From Mycobacterium numidiamassiliense (GTDB lineage: Bacteria > Actinomycetota > Actinomycetes > Mycobacteriales > Mycobacteriaceae), in assembly GCF_900157365.1 (NCBI RefSeq), contig NZ_FUEZ01000003.1:1612001-1676000 (forward strand): a stretch of 64,000 nt of DNA, in the 5' to 3' direction. The notes beneath the pieces were generated by a model. That model searched no databases and was not told the origin of the DNA. It worked only from the letters and a program-made list of their open reading frames with translations. The position numbers and the translations under genes were made by a program. Shown piece by piece: positions 1 through 7,493 of this stretch; position 1 is the stretch's first letter, and the number at the start of each line of letters is the position of its first letter.

Positions 1-695
1 ACGAACACGTTGAAATCCAGCCCGGAGCGGGCGCCGGCGAGGTCGGAGAGCGCACGGATCACCAGCCAGGGGATTGCGAAGGCCTCGCAGACCTGCGCCA
101 CGGCGCCGCCCTCCATTTCGATGGCCAGGCCGCCGAAATCGTTGTGCAGCCGGGTGCGGGTGCGCTCGCAGTGCAAGAACTGGTCGCCGGTGAGTACGGT
201 GCCGTAGACGATCCTCGGTGGCGTGTCCGCCCCGCCCGCCGCGGTCGGCAGCGCAGGAAGGGTGAATCCTTCGAGGTGCCGCCTGACGCGGTCGATGAGG
301 TCGGGGCCGACGGGGTAGCCGAGACGTTCGGTCGGATTGATGACCGGGACGTACCCCGGCTGATAGGGGTGCAGCCGCTCCTCGTGAACCAGACCGAAGT
401 CGTGCTGCACCACCCGATCGGCGATGACGATGTCGCCGATGTGCAGCTGCGGGTCCAGCCCACCGGCGACCCCAGTGAAAACAATTGTGCTGCAACCGAA
501 TCGGTCGGCCAGCAGGGTCGCAACCAATCCGGCGTTGACCTTGCCCATGCCGGCTGCGGCCAGCACGACCCGATGGCCGCCGAGTTCACCGCTATCAAAG
601 GTGATCTGGGCGACCTGTTCGCGGCTGGGCGCCGCCAGGATGCTGTGCAGATACGACCACTCTTGCGGGATCGCACAAATGACGCCGATTGTCAC
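1..695 (-). CDS. mtnN: 5'-methylthioadenosine/S-adenosylhomocysteine nucleosidase, 3' end beyond window
   Basis: This cytosolic enzyme hydrolyses the glycosidic bond of methylthioadenosine and S-adenosylhomocysteine in methyl-cycle salvage. Reading from the GTG at 693-695 gives about 231 codons open to the window edge. The N-terminus GVICAIPQE carries the family's active-site Glu; GMGKVNAG and [10 protein letters not shown] form the nucleoside-phosphorylase core; [10 protein letters not shown] (about residue 192) is the nucleoside-binding block and ALSDLAG carries the catalytic Asp. The family is usually 230-255 residues, so only a short tail is missing. A small same-strand ORF ends 56 nt upstream. 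Confidence 0.9.
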   Translation of the reverse strand, partial: MTIGVICAIPQEWSYLHSILAAPSREQVAQITFDSGELGGHRVVLAAAGMGKVNAGLVATLLADRFGCSTIVFTGVAGGLDPQLHIGDIVIADRVVQHDFGLVHEERLHPYQPGYVPVINPTERLGYPVGPDLIDRVRRHLEGFTLPALPTAAGGADTPPRIVYGTVLTGDQFLHCERTRTRLHNDFGGLAIEMEGGAVAQVCEAFAIPWLVIRALSDLAGARSGLDFNVF

Positions 696-751
696 CGCGC
701 GAATTGTATCCGCCGGTCAGGGCTGCTCGGACCGGCGGAGCAGTCAACCGA

Positions 752-916
752 TCAGCAGCGCTCCACACCCTTGGGCATGACCCGCGAGTCCGTCTCCGAG
801 CGGTGCGGCCTGCTGCGCAGCACGGCCGCCAGGGCATCGCAGGCGCGTTCTTTGATCGGGGTCACCACGTCGAGGTTGGTTGAGCTCTGGTTGATCCAGG
901 TCTGCAGTGTTGGCAC
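752..916 (-). CDS. Small hypothetical protein (54 aa)
   Basis: A short GTG-initiated frame, MPTLQTWINQ to MPKGVERC, is preceded by the purine-rich stretch GAGGGAAAGG at a good Shine-Dalgarno distance. Third codon positions are G/C rich like real genes here, and no longer frame fits this interval better. I do not recognise a family. It is soluble, has no signal peptide, contains a basic stretch near the C-terminus and ends in Cys. It lies directly upstream of the MTA/SAH nucleosidase on the same strand and may be co-transcribed. It could be spurious; conservation would decide. Confidence 0.4.
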   Translation of the reverse strand: MPTLQTWINQSSTNLDVVTPIKERACDALAAVLRSRPHRSETDSRVMPKGVERC

Positions 917-1090
917 AGTCGCGACCTTTCCCTCTGTTCGGCCATACTGGCCGATCCGTTAAATTGCACCTCGGCTGTTTTACAAGGGTGCAGCACCTTG
1001 GTAAACGCCGCGCTAAGCGCATTTGTGGCTTAGAGCACATGTAAGGACGTCGGAAGCCGGCTCATCACCCTCGCCCCACACCAAGACTGT

Positions 1091-1096
1091 TAGGTT
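1091..1096 (+). promoter_or_regulatory. Leaderless -10 box for the thioesterase
   Basis: TAGGTT fits the mycobacterial TANNNT -10 pattern and ends 6 nt before the GTG at 1103, the spacing expected when the transcript starts at the start codon. No Shine-Dalgarno is present. The surrounding TTAGG-TTG-CCTAG is an imperfect palindrome and could bind a regulator. Confidence 0.5.
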
Positions 1097-1102
1097 GCCT
1101 AG

Positions 1103-1720
1103 GTGTCTGACGAGCAGCTTTGCATTGATTACAGTCGGCTCGAATCGGTCTACGGGCCGCTGGCCGAATCGATCCGCCGGCTTATTGATGTCAGCATCCG
1201 CACCGAAGCCGACCCTACGACCGTAGCAGCGGTCAGGGACAAAATTGACCGCGCCACTGCGGAATTAGAAGTTTCGGCACGTCCGGGACCCCTTGGCGTG
1301 CAGCGAACGCCCGACGGCCGGACCGTCGCGTTGGGGAATGCTGTGATCGGCGTGCGCAACCCGGTCGCGCCGCCCCTGGTCGTCAACAACGATCCAGACG
1401 GGTCGGTGTGGTCGGAATTCGTTCTCGGCGCGCCGTACGAGGGCCCAGCGCAGCACGTCCACGGCGGTGTCTCCGCCCTGATCCTCGATCATGTGCTGGG
1501 CGCCGCCGCCTCTCGTGCCCGCACGCCGACCTACACCGGCACGCTGACCCTGCGGTACCGGCGCCGGACCGCGCTGGGACGACGCCTGCGCGCAGAGGCT
1601 CATGTCGAGCGCATCGAGGGGGTCAAGACGTTCGCGGTCGGTCACCTCGCCGATGACGAGGGCATCACCGTTGAAGCCGAGGGTGTCTTCATCCAACCCA
1701 GGCAGGTCAACTCGGCATAG
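1103..1720 (+). CDS. PaaI-type hotdog-fold thioesterase
   Basis: Likely hydrolyses acyl-CoA thioesters in the cytosol. The C-terminal half (about residues 85-200) has the single hotdog domain, with QHVHGGVSALILDHVLG at about residues 117-133 as the helix that carries the HGG signature and the acidic catalytic residue, followed by the strand TLTLRYRRRTALG. The N-terminal 80 residues are helical and typical of mycobacterial members of about 200 aa. The GTG start has a -10 box 6 nt upstream and no ribosome-binding site, so it is probably leaderless. It overlaps the convergent DUF2127 gene by 14 nt. Substrate unknown. Confidence 0.8.
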   Translation: MSDEQLCIDYSRLESVYGPLAESIRRLIDVSIRTEADPTTVAAVRDKIDRATAELEVSARPGPLGVQRTPDGRTVALGNAVIGVRNPVAPPLVVNNDPDGSVWSEFVLGAPYEGPAQHVHGGVSALILDHVLGAAASRARTPTYTGTLTLRYRRRTALGRRLRAEAHVERIEGVKTFAVGHLADDEGITVEAEGVFIQPRQVNSA

Positions 1721-2471
1721 CCGCCCGCTCGACGTCGAGCAGCTGCTCACCGCGTCGTTCCTCGTCGTACGCCTTGCGGCCGCCGCGCAGGCCGAACAGG
1801 CGCTTGGAGATCAGCAGGTAGACCACCGCCGCAATGTTGATCCCGAACGTCACCGCGCGCGTCATCGTGATGCCCTTGGCCAGGTCGTGAATCTCCAACG
1901 GCAGGAAGACCGAGGTGGCGATCACGGCGAAGTACTCGCCCCAGCGCTTCAGCAACCACAGCCCGACGGCCTCGAGCACCTCGATCAAGGCATAGGCGGT
2001 CAGCGCGAGCGTCAGCAGGACCAGCGTGGAGGGTTTGGCGGCCAGAGCCTTTTCCAGTTCATGCACGACGGTCATCTGGTCGACCTTGAACCCGGCGGCG
2101 CGAAAGACCGGGAGATCGCGGTCGAGCGTGGCCTGGATGGCGCCTCGGGTACCGCGGAATTTCCACACGGCGTAGGCGGCCAGGCCGATCACCACTGCCC
2201 GCAACAGTCGTTCGACTGCCAGCAGGCGGAGGATGATCGCTTGACGTAATGCCTTGCCGCGCATGATCATCGGCGCATCCTCCGCGCGGCCACGGCCATG
2301 CGGCTCGCCGATGACGAATTCGCCGCAGCGTAGGCACCGCCACACGTCGCCCAACCCGGTGGTGCCGCTGAGCCGCTCTGCGAGCGCCTCGTCATCCGGC
2401 GCATAGGTGACGTGTCCTTGCACCGCGCAGGTGACGAGCTCCCAGCGGTTGATGCCGCGATCTTTAGTCAT
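1707..2471 (-). CDS. DUF2127 membrane protein with N-terminal Cys motif
   Basis: Integral membrane protein of 254 residues. The first 65 residues hold a possible metal-binding knuckle (CAVQGH, then WRCLRCGEFV with CxxC). Four hydrophobic segments follow (about 83-103, 150-168, 182-196 and 205-224), separated by an extracytoplasmic-looking loop containing FKVDQMTVVHELEKA. This matches DUF2127, whose biochemical role is not known. It is monocistronic, convergent with the thioesterase, and followed upstream by 59 nt before the next leftward gene ends. Confidence 0.7.
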   Translation of the reverse strand: MTKDRGINRWELVTCAVQGHVTYAPDDEALAERLSGTTGLGDVWRCLRCGEFVIGEPHGRGRAEDAPMIMRGKALRQAIILRLLAVERLLRAVVIGLAAYAVWKFRGTRGAIQATLDRDLPVFRAAGFKVDQMTVVHELEKALAAKPSTLVLLTLALTAYALIEVLEAVGLWLLKRWGEYFAVIATSVFLPLEIHDLAKGITMTRAVTFGINIAAVVYLLISKRLFGLRGGRKAYDEERRGEQLLDVERAAMPS

Positions 2472-2530
2472 GGCCGATCATTGAATGCGGGCATGCACGC
2501 ACGCAAGAGGGCGCGCGCAGCCGGGGGTGT

Positions 2531-3937
2531 TCAGAATCGCGGTTTCGACCGTGGCCGCAGGCTGACGGGGCTCACCACGCCCAGCAGCGCGGTGAGCTCG
2601 GCGACGGGGATCTCGTCCACGCGTTGGACCGCGGAGACGAGGTCCGCACGCAGCGCGGCGTCGCAGAACGGTTCCGCGAGCCAGTCGAACTTGTCCACCA
2701 CCCGCTCCCAGGACATCGGCCGGGTGGGCGATCCCTCGTAATCGCTTTCCTCGCGGCTGAATTCCCGGCCGTCGTGCGTGCTGACGTGCACGCGTATCGC
2801 GGTGCGTTGCGGATAGTCGGCGGTCAGGTCGGCCGCTGGCGTGACCTCGACGCGCGCCAACAAGTCCTGGACGTCGCCGCGCAGCACCCGTTGGTTCTCC
2901 AGCTGCTCGGGCCCGACGCCACCGTCGAGTAGCGCGACCGCGGTGAGGTACTTGAGGTTGTAGTCGGCCTGCTCCTTGGTCCGCGGATGATCCTTGTCGC
3001 CGAAGGCTCCGCCTCCGGCGAGGTCATAGGCGCTCTGGAAGACCTCAACGGCGACCCGGGCGACGTCCTCGCCCCGCAGGTTATTGTCAGAGCGAATTGT
3101 CAAGAGCGCATTGATAATTGCCTGTCCGTGAATCAGCGCGCAGTATTGCTTGAGGTAGGTCTCGTCGACCGAGTTCAGCGTCCGGTCGGCGGTGTTGAAT
3201 TCGATGGGCTGATCGAAGAGCTGCACCAATCCCATCGGGCCCTCGAACAACGACTTCGGCCCGGTGATGCCACGTCCGGCCAGCATCGTCGTGTAGATCG
3301 CCCGCATGCCGGTGATGGCCGGGGAGATGCCTTTCCAATTCGACACCGGCTCAGCGTGTACCGCCGCCAGCGACACGTTGTCGGCCGCCGACGCCGCGAT
3401 CGCGTTGGCGGTGCGCTCCGCGTCGAGGCCGAGCAGCTTCGCCGACCCGGCCGCGACCGACATCGCCAGCTGCAGTGCGTGATTGAGCCCGCGTTCCATT
3501 ACGGGAACCTGTGCGCTGAAACGACATTGGACTTCGTACGCAACGGCCAGGGCCAGCAGGAAATCCGCTCCGCTGGCGCCGACATGCTCGGCCACCGCCA
3601 GGACGGCCCCGAAGTTGTCGGCGGGATGGCACAGCCCACCCACCGTCAGATAGGTGTCGAGCAGATCGGGATAGCGCACCAGCACGGTGTTGAAAAAGGC
3701 GGCCTGATCTACCGACGCCTTTCCACCCCCGACGAGCGTGGCCGTGGACGCCGCGCTGAACTGGTCGGCCTGTGCGCGGATCGTGCCGATGAGCTCGCCG
3801 CCCAACGAGCCGACAGCACAGGCGATGCTGTCGAGCACATTGCGTTTCAGCAGTGCCCGCGAGCGTCCGGCCAAATCCGAGGCTCGCGCATCAACGACGA
3901 ACCGGGCTAGATCGTCCACCACGTAGTCATGCCCCAC
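2531..3937 (-). CDS. MmgE/PrpD family dehydratase-like protein
   Basis: The family includes 2-methylcitrate dehydratase (PrpD), aconitate decarboxylase and related hydro-lyases or isomerases of CoA-free polycarboxylates. The 468-residue length and blocks such as LDSIACAVGSLGGE (about 34-47), LCHPADNFGAVLAVAEHVGASG (about 101-122), NYNLKYLTAVALLDGG-like and the C-terminal MSWERVVDKFDWLAEPF fit the family. No prpC or prpB lies nearby, so a role in the methylcitrate cycle is unlikely. The GTG start has GGGAGGG about 10 nt upstream. It lies 27 nt downstream of the IclR gene on the same strand, so the two are probably co-transcribed and linked to the divergent dehydrogenase operon. Confidence 0.8.
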   Translation of the reverse strand: MGHDYVVDDLARFVVDARASDLAGRSRALLKRNVLDSIACAVGSLGGELIGTIRAQADQFSAASTATLVGGGKASVDQAAFFNTVLVRYPDLLDTYLTVGGLCHPADNFGAVLAVAEHVGASGADFLLALAVAYEVQCRFSAQVPVMERGLNHALQLAMSVAAGSAKLLGLDAERTANAIAASAADNVSLAAVHAEPVSNWKGISPAITGMRAIYTTMLAGRGITGPKSLFEGPMGLVQLFDQPIEFNTADRTLNSVDETYLKQYCALIHGQAIINALLTIRSDNNLRGEDVARVAVEVFQSAYDLAGGGAFGDKDHPRTKEQADYNLKYLTAVALLDGGVGPEQLENQRVLRGDVQDLLARVEVTPAADLTADYPQRTAIRVHVSTHDGREFSREESDYEGSPTRPMSWERVVDKFDWLAEPFCDAALRADLVSAVQRVDEIPVAELTALLGVVSPVSLRPRSKPRF

Positions 3938-3964
3938 GACCTCTGGCCCTCCCGCCGGTACGCG

Positions 3965-4864
3965 CTACACGACGCGATGCAGCGCTTCCGGATGCTGCGC
4001 AGACTCGCTGATCGCCGTCGTCTCGTCGGTGAGCTTTCGCCCGATGACCCGGATCTGCCGGGCGTTCAGCGGCGAAAGCGGATGCACCGCAACCATCATG
4101 GCAACCTGTCCGCGGCGATCGAAAACGGGTGCGGCAATGGTCACCACCGGCTGCTTACGCCGGCCCGGGTTGTCGTCGGACAGGAAGCCGATCGTGGTGA
4201 ACTCGACCAGCAATTGGTCCATGATGTGGCGCACCGGGGTCGGCATTTCGTTGCCATCCAACGTGGCGACCATCTGGACGGCCTGTGCCAGCGCGGGCGT
4301 CGTCCAGTCGACGTCGAACCCGCGCTCGCGCGTGTGCTGCAACACCTGATCCAATCGCTGGATGCGATCGGGGTTGTCGCCGGCGCCGCGACGGATCCAG
4401 GCGCGTTGCTCCTCGTCGGTGTCCCAGGCAGCCAGCGCGACGCCGAACGGCGGCGCATACGGGATGCGGTCACCCGGTATGCCCGACGGTTGGGTGGCGG
4501 AGTCGCCCTCGAAAGCCGTGACTACCAGTGAATCACCGAATCGCTCGACCACCGAGCCCGCGTAGCCGACGTCGCGGGAGAGCCGCAGCGCCGCCGAACG
4601 GGCGGCATGCGCCAGCGGCCGGGCCGTGTCCATCCGCGCGCCGACCACGGCGAGCGCGGGCCCGAGCGCAAAGGTCTTGGTGACCGGGTCGCGGCTGGCC
4701 CAGCCGCGGTCGCACAACGTCTTCAGGATCGCGTGCACGGTCGCCTGGGTCAGGTCGAGCTCACGCACGATGTCGGAGAACCGCAGCCGCGCGTGTGCGG
4801 ACCGAGCCAGCAACTCGACAACGTCGAGTACCCGGGCGGTCGGCGCAGACGTGGAACCTCGAAT
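3965..4864 (-). CDS. IclR-family transcriptional regulator (probable ATT start)
   Basis: IclR proteins have an N-terminal winged helix and a C-terminal effector domain. Here LRFSDIVRELDLTQATVHAILKTL is the helix-turn-helix and the remaining 200 residues form the GAF-like ligand domain. The first standard start, TTG at 4813, would cut into the first HTH helix. Seventeen codons further up the same frame is ATT at 4862-4864, preceded by GGGAG with a 7-nt gap and, before that, an in-frame TAA. Starting there restores the expected ARVLDVVELLARSA helix and gives 299 aa. It is divergent from the alcohol dehydrogenase gene, with two palindromes between. Confidence 0.85.
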   Translation of the reverse strand: MRGSTSAPTARVLDVVELLARSAHARLRFSDIVRELDLTQATVHAILKTLCDRGWASRDPVTKTFALGPALAVVGARMDTARPLAHAARSAALRLSRDVGYAGSVVERFGDSLVVTAFEGDSATQPSGIPGDRIPYAPPFGVALAAWDTDEEQRAWIRRGAGDNPDRIQRLDQVLQHTRERGFDVDWTTPALAQAVQMVATLDGNEMPTPVRHIMDQLLVEFTTIGFLSDDNPGRRKQPVVTIAAPVFDRRGQVAMMVAVHPLSPLNARQIRVIGRKLTDETTAISESAQHPEALHRVV

Positions 4865-4902
4865 GTCTTGACTCCCTTACGGCGACTTTCCTACTGTTAT
4901 AG

Positions 4903-4933
4903 CGAACATTCGATACTTTAACTCGATTATTCG
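4903..4933. promoter_or_regulatory. Tandem palindromic operator, probable IclR sites
   Basis: The 88-bp divergent region holds CGAACATTCG at 4903-4912, a perfect CGAA-N2-TTCG palindrome, and CGATTATTCG at 4924-4933 with one mismatch. The starts are exactly 21 bp apart, two helical turns, which suits side-by-side binding by one regulator. The second copy ends 19 bp before the TTG start of the dehydrogenase. The IclR gene next door is the obvious binder, by inference. Confidence 0.6.
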
Positions 4934-4952
4934 ACAAAATGGAGCGGACGCA

Positions 4953-6005
4953 TTGCGCGCTGTGGTGCTGAGAGCCGGCCGACTCGAGGTTCGTGAGACG
5001 CCGGACCCTCAGCCCGGGCCGGGTGAGTTGTTGCTGCGAACATTGAGCACCGCGATCTGTGCGTCGGACGTGCACTTCATGGATCATCCCGAACTCGCGA
5101 TCGACGACCCGACCGGCCGGTCCCTGTATGACGAGGACCTCGACATCGTGCTCGGCCACGAATTCGTCGGCGAGGTGATCGCGCACGGCCCCGGCTGCAC
5201 GGATCAGTTCGCGATCGGCTCGCGTGTGACGGCGATGCCGATCCGGCTGGTGGACGGCGGCGCCGGTGGCCTGCGGATCATCGGCCAGCACCCCGAGGCG
5301 CCGGGGAGTTTCGCTGAGCTGCTGGTGGTTTCGGAAGTGGCGGCCAAGCCCGTCGCCGCCGGCGTCTCGTGCGACGCCGCCGCGCTCACCGACGCGTTCG
5401 CCGTCGGCGAGTTCTACGTGCGCTCGGCGCAGGTCCAACCGGGCGAGGTCGCCATCGTCATCGGCGCCGGGGCGATCGGCCTGTCGGCGGTCGCCGCCCT
5501 GTCCAGCCGCGGGATCGAGCCGATCATTGTGGCGGACTACAAGTCCGAACGACGTGAGCTGGCCCGCGATCGCTTCGGCGCGCACGTCGTCGTCGACCCA
5601 GCCGAGACGCCACCGTTCGACGCATTCCAGGAAGTGCGGGCCGAACGTGGAGTGCCCGGGCCCGCCGTCGTCTTCGAATGTGTGGGCGCCGCCGGCCTGA
5701 TCCAGCACCTCGTCGAATCCGCCGAAATGGCCACTCGGATCTATTGCGCGGGTGGCTGGTACACCGGCGACACCCTGGACATCACCACCGCGACTCGGCA
5801 AGGCGTCACCATCCAATTCGGCGGCGGACCACACCCCCAGGACTGGTACGGAACGCTGGACGCCATCGCCGAAGGACGACTGGACCCACTGCCCAGTGTC
5901 GGCAGTGTCATCGGCCTCGACGAGGTCCCCGCAGCGCTCGACCTCGCACGCAAATCAGCCGGACCGCCACGAATCATTGTGCACCCCAACGGAGATATCG
6001 AATGA
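4953..6005 (+). CDS. Zinc-type alcohol dehydrogenase (MDR superfamily)
   Basis: Likely NAD(P)-dependent oxidation of an alcohol or polyol. The N-terminal GroES-like domain supplies the catalytic zinc ligands Cys36 (AICASD) and His69-Glu70 (GHEFVGEV). The Rossmann domain begins at about residue 168 with GAGAIGLSAVAAL, followed by the acidic VADYKSERRELA, where Asp suggests NAD rather than NADP. The four structural-zinc cysteines of many dehydrogenases are absent from the loop after residue 95, which is instead glycine-rich. TTG start with GGAG 8 nt upstream. First gene of a three-gene operon; it overlaps the next gene by ATGA. Confidence 0.85.
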   Translation: MRAVVLRAGRLEVRETPDPQPGPGELLLRTLSTAICASDVHFMDHPELAIDDPTGRSLYDEDLDIVLGHEFVGEVIAHGPGCTDQFAIGSRVTAMPIRLVDGGAGGLRIIGQHPEAPGSFAELLVVSEVAAKPVAAGVSCDAAALTDAFAVGEFYVRSAQVQPGEVAIVIGAGAIGLSAVAALSSRGIEPIIVADYKSERRELARDRFGAHVVVDPAETPPFDAFQEVRAERGVPGPAVVFECVGAAGLIQHLVESAEMATRIYCAGGWYTGDTLDITTATRQGVTIQFGGGPHPQDWYGTLDAIAEGRLDPLPSVGSVIGLDEVPAALDLARKSAGPPRIIVHPNGDIE

Positions 6006-6412
6006 GCGAACGAGAAGACCGCCAGGACATCGCGGATGTGCTGGTGCGCTATGCCACCGGAATCGACCGCCGCGACTGGCCGCTGTTTCGTACGGTGTTC
6101 ACCGACGACTGCGAACTCGACTACGGCGAGATCGGGACATGGCATGGCGTGGACGAGGTCACCGACTTCATGGACAAGACGCATGCGATGGCCGGCCACA
6201 CCCTGCACCGCTTGACTAACCAGGCCATCACCGTCGAGGGTGACAAGGCTTCGGCGCGAACCTATATCGATGCGGTAATCATGATGGGCGACAACCAATC
6301 CGGCGTCAACGCGTGGGGTTTCTACGACGACGAGGTGGTGCGGACCCCCGATGGCTGGCGCATTGCGCGACGCCGGTTCACCCCGGTGCGCATCACGGCG
6401 TTCGGTCAGTAG
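6002..6412 (+). CDS. SnoaL-like / NTF2-fold protein
   Basis: A 136-residue alpha+beta cone-fold protein of the SnoaL_4 type. EREDRQDIADVLVRYATGIDRRDWPLFRTVFTDD is the standard N-terminal helix pair, including the Tyr and Asp often lining the pocket, and HRLTNQAITVEGDKASARTY forms the sheet. Such proteins are often small dehydratases, isomerases or hydroxylase partners. The ATG overlaps the stop of the dehydrogenase as ATGA, so translation is probably coupled. Substrate is unknown, but its place between a dehydrogenase and an SDR suggests a shared pathway. Confidence 0.75.
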   Translation: MSEREDRQDIADVLVRYATGIDRRDWPLFRTVFTDDCELDYGEIGTWHGVDEVTDFMDKTHAMAGHTLHRLTNQAITVEGDKASARTYIDAVIMMGDNQSGVNAWGFYDDEVVRTPDGWRIARRRFTPVRITAFGQ

Positions 6413-6430
6413 CGACGGCAGGAGTATTCA

Positions 6431-7249
6431 GTGACCTTCGCAATCAAATACGGGCCGTGGGCGCTGGTGGCCGGCGCCTCCGACGGCGTGGGTGCCGCGT
6501 TCGCCGCCGGACTGGCCGAACGCGGTGTCAACGTTGTGCTGCTGGCCCGCCGCCAGGCCGTCCTCGATCAGGTCGCCGCCGAGATCGAATCCCGGACATC
6601 GGCTCAAACACGCACCCTCGCTGTGGATCTCGCCGCGCCGGATGCGGCATCGGTAGTCGCGGCCGCGACCAGCGACCTGGAGATCGGCTTTCTTGTGTAC
6701 TGCGCGGGTGCCGATCCGAATTACGAACCCTTCCTCGACAATCCCATCGGAGCCGCCGAAGCGATAGTGCACCGCAATTGCATGGTGCCCATGCAGTTGT
6801 GCCATCACTTCGCCCCGGCAATGGTCGAACGAGGCAGCGGCGGAATCGTCATCTTCGGATCCGGCGCCGGATTGGCCGGGGCGGCCAACATGGTCGCCTA
6901 CGGCGCCTCCAAAGCATTCGACATGGTCTTCGCCGAGGCGCTATGGGCCGAGCTGCACGACAAAGGGGTCGACGTTTTGGGACTGATCCTGGGCAAGACC
7001 AACACACCCGCTTTGCGACAACTCGAATACAGCCGCGGCCAGATAAGTTCACCCGACGCGGCGCCCGACGGGGCCGCCTCCGTGGACGAGGTCATCGCCG
7101 AGGCATTCGAGAACCTGGGCAACGGCCCGACCTACATGGCGGGCGACATGATGCGCGCCGCCGAGCAGATGCTGTCCGCACTGACCCGCAACCAGACCGT
7201 CGAATTGTTTGCCCAGGCCGCCGCCGCGTCGATGGGCCCGGATCGGTAG
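6431..7249 (+). CDS. Short-chain dehydrogenase/reductase
   Basis: Classical SDR of 272 residues. The cofactor motif is AGASDGVGAAFAAGL (about 15-29), with LLARRQ after strand 2 pointing to NADP(H). YCAGAD replaces the usual NNAG, and YGASK (about 157-161) holds the catalytic Tyr and Lys, with Ser in FGSGAG. The last 60 residues, rich in Ala and Asp, resemble mycobacterial SDRs acting on lipids. GTG start with AGGAG 7 nt upstream. Last gene of the operon begun by the alcohol dehydrogenase; a hairpin follows. Confidence 0.8.
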   Translation: MTFAIKYGPWALVAGASDGVGAAFAAGLAERGVNVVLLARRQAVLDQVAAEIESRTSAQTRTLAVDLAAPDAASVVAAATSDLEIGFLVYCAGADPNYEPFLDNPIGAAEAIVHRNCMVPMQLCHHFAPAMVERGSGGIVIFGSGAGLAGAANMVAYGASKAFDMVFAEALWAELHDKGVDVLGLILGKTNTPALRQLEYSRGQISSPDAAPDGAASVDEVIAEAFENLGNGPTYMAGDMMRAAEQMLSALTRNQTVELFAQAAAASMGPDR

Positions 7250-7253
7250 CGCG

Positions 7254-7282
7254 GGCGAGCCGCCGGTAGACCCGGGCTCGCC
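7254..7282 (+). terminator. GC-rich hairpin after the SDR gene
   Basis: GGCGAGCC (7254-7261) pairs perfectly with GGCTCGCC (7275-7282) around a 13-nt loop, beginning 5 nt after the SDR stop. There is no T-run, as is usual in mycobacteria. It likely ends the three-gene operon. Confidence 0.5.
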
Positions 7283-7304
7283 AACAACGGTTTGCCAAAG
7301 TTTG

Positions 7305-7324
7305 AAGTTAGTATTCCCTAACTT
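7305..7324. promoter_or_regulatory. 20-bp palindrome, unassigned operator
   Basis: AAGTTAG (7305-7311) and CTAACTT (7318-7324) form a perfect 7-bp inverted repeat with a 6-bp centre, in an A/T-rich island of the 244-bp region before the cation exchanger. The right half CCCTAA and the flanking GAAGTTAG match a second palindrome at 59828-59841. The rest of the region shows no other feature I can support. Confidence 0.45.
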
Positions 7325-7493
7325 TCTAAATTGCGGCCCATGGCCAGCAAAGACAGCACGGAGAGCGCCGTAGCTTTGCGTCTCCACGACGTTGCTGGAT
7401 GACGGTCGGACGGGTAGCGTGAGCACGCAGGTCAAGCCCCGGCCACGAGCCGAAGAGCCAGTGACGATCGGCACCCATCGACGAGTTTGAAAG

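Noticed and set aside
59..676. Minus-strand frame of 205 codons at the left edge
   Set aside because: It is Ser/Arg-rich and out of frame with the MTA/SAH nucleosidase, which reads through the same DNA with clear motifs.
2531..3937. Methylcitrate dehydratase prpD in a propionate operon
   Set aside because: The family fits, but no prpC, prpB or prpR neighbour is present and the partner genes are different.
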